Shown here: piece after piece, positions 47,310 through 47,412 of the stretch | How the letters are laid out: each line of letters begins with the position of its first letter | How positions within the stretch are numbered: position 1 is the stretch's first letter | Origin: Verrucomicrobiia bacterium | GTDB lineage: Bacteria; Verrucomicrobiota; Verrucomicrobiia; Limisphaerales; JADLHS01 | Assembly (NCBI GenBank): GCA_011525685.1 | Contig: WYBW01000031.1 | Location: forward strand, 1 to 47,412 | Direction of reading: 5' to 3' | DNA: 47,412 bases | The notes under the pieces: generated by a model | The model's input: the letters and a program-made list of their open reading frames with translations, nothing else | Told to the model about the DNA's origin: nothing | Database searches by the model: none | Made by a program: the position numbers and the translations under genes

Positions 47310-47412
47310 ATGACTGGGAAATTCGTCGCCTACTACCGGGTCAGCACAACCAAACAGGGGATCAACGGCCTTGGCATGGATGCCCAGCGGGACGCCGTGG
47401 CCAGATACCTCA
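47310..47412 (+). CDS. Serine recombinase (resolvase/invertase family), N-terminal part
   Basis: 34 codons before the right edge: MTGKFVAYYRVSTTKQG followed by GLGMDAQRDAV. The YYRVST-x2-QG-x-GL-x-AQ pattern is the catalytic N-terminus of serine recombinases, with the nucleophilic Ser at residue 12. It catalyses DNA inversion, resolution or integration. The remainder lies beyond the window, so small resolvase and large integrase types cannot be told apart. Its promoter is clearly visible upstream, and GTAGGGGC precedes the ATG. Confidence 0.85.
   Translation, partial: MTGKFVAYYRVSTTKQGINGLGMDAQRDAVARYL

Overview
The window is high-GC bacterial chromosome. It most likely comes from a Verrucomicrobiota member, perhaps of the Limisphaerales/Pedosphaera type. 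This is inferred from several things: secreted proteins ending in W..L......F(F/Y)R tails, a TIGR04073-like exosortase-associated lipoprotein, a DUF6600-type YxWxW lipoprotein, a GxxExxY protein, and intergenic DNA full of ACGCAAAG and palindromic repeats. No 16S gene or other decisive marker is present, so the phylum call is an inference.

Layout. Positions 1-11.4 kb hold housekeeping and accessory genes on both strands: der (partial), a uronate-isomerase-like hydrolase, a TPR membrane protein, a MagIII-like DNA glycosylase, a polyprenol-phosphate mannosyltransferase, an FMN reductase, a lipoprotein with a strong terminator, ispE, a secreted nuclease/phosphatase with a LamG-like domain, a Tat-exported TIM-barrel protein, and a secreted cysteine-rich protein.

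Positions 11.6-29.8 kb hold a respiratory complex I operon in the order nuoB-C-D-E-F-G-H-I-J-K-L-M-N. There is no nuoA in the window. The operon is unusual because almost every junction is occupied. A NYN-LOTUS RNase-like gene lies between nuoC and nuoD. A PIN toxin and a short antitoxin-like gene, plus an antisense tRNA-Gln, lie between nuoE and nuoF. A DUF4258/DUF2283 pair lies between nuoG and nuoH. An IS200-like transposase with flanking palindromes lies between nuoH and nuoI. A GxxExxY gene lies between nuoL and nuoM. Five ACGCAAAG inverted-repeat elements and several REP-like palindromes fill the other gaps. In nuoG, nuoK and nuoM such an element ends exactly five bases before the start codon. 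A further palindromic repeat sits in frame inside nuoL, and another supplies an aberrant C-terminus to NuoM. The reading frames stay open, so the complex is probably made. The operon appears to be a reservoir of small RNA-acting and selfish elements.

Positions 30-36.3 kb carry a probable surface-glycolipid or polysaccharide group: a GMC oxidoreductase with a ferredoxin-like Cys motif, a sugar epimerase and a methyltransferase on +, facing a GT2 and a GT39-like membrane protein on -. Positions 36.4-41.2 kb hold a pseudopilin, a beta-CASP hydrolase, a Dus enzyme and xylose isomerase. Positions 41.3-45.2 kb hold secreted or lipid-anchored proteins. Positions 45.3-47.4 kb look like an accessory edge: tRNA-Arg, a small zinc-ribbon protein overlapping a DUF4143 ATPase, and the start of a serine recombinase behind a clear promoter and palindromic operator.
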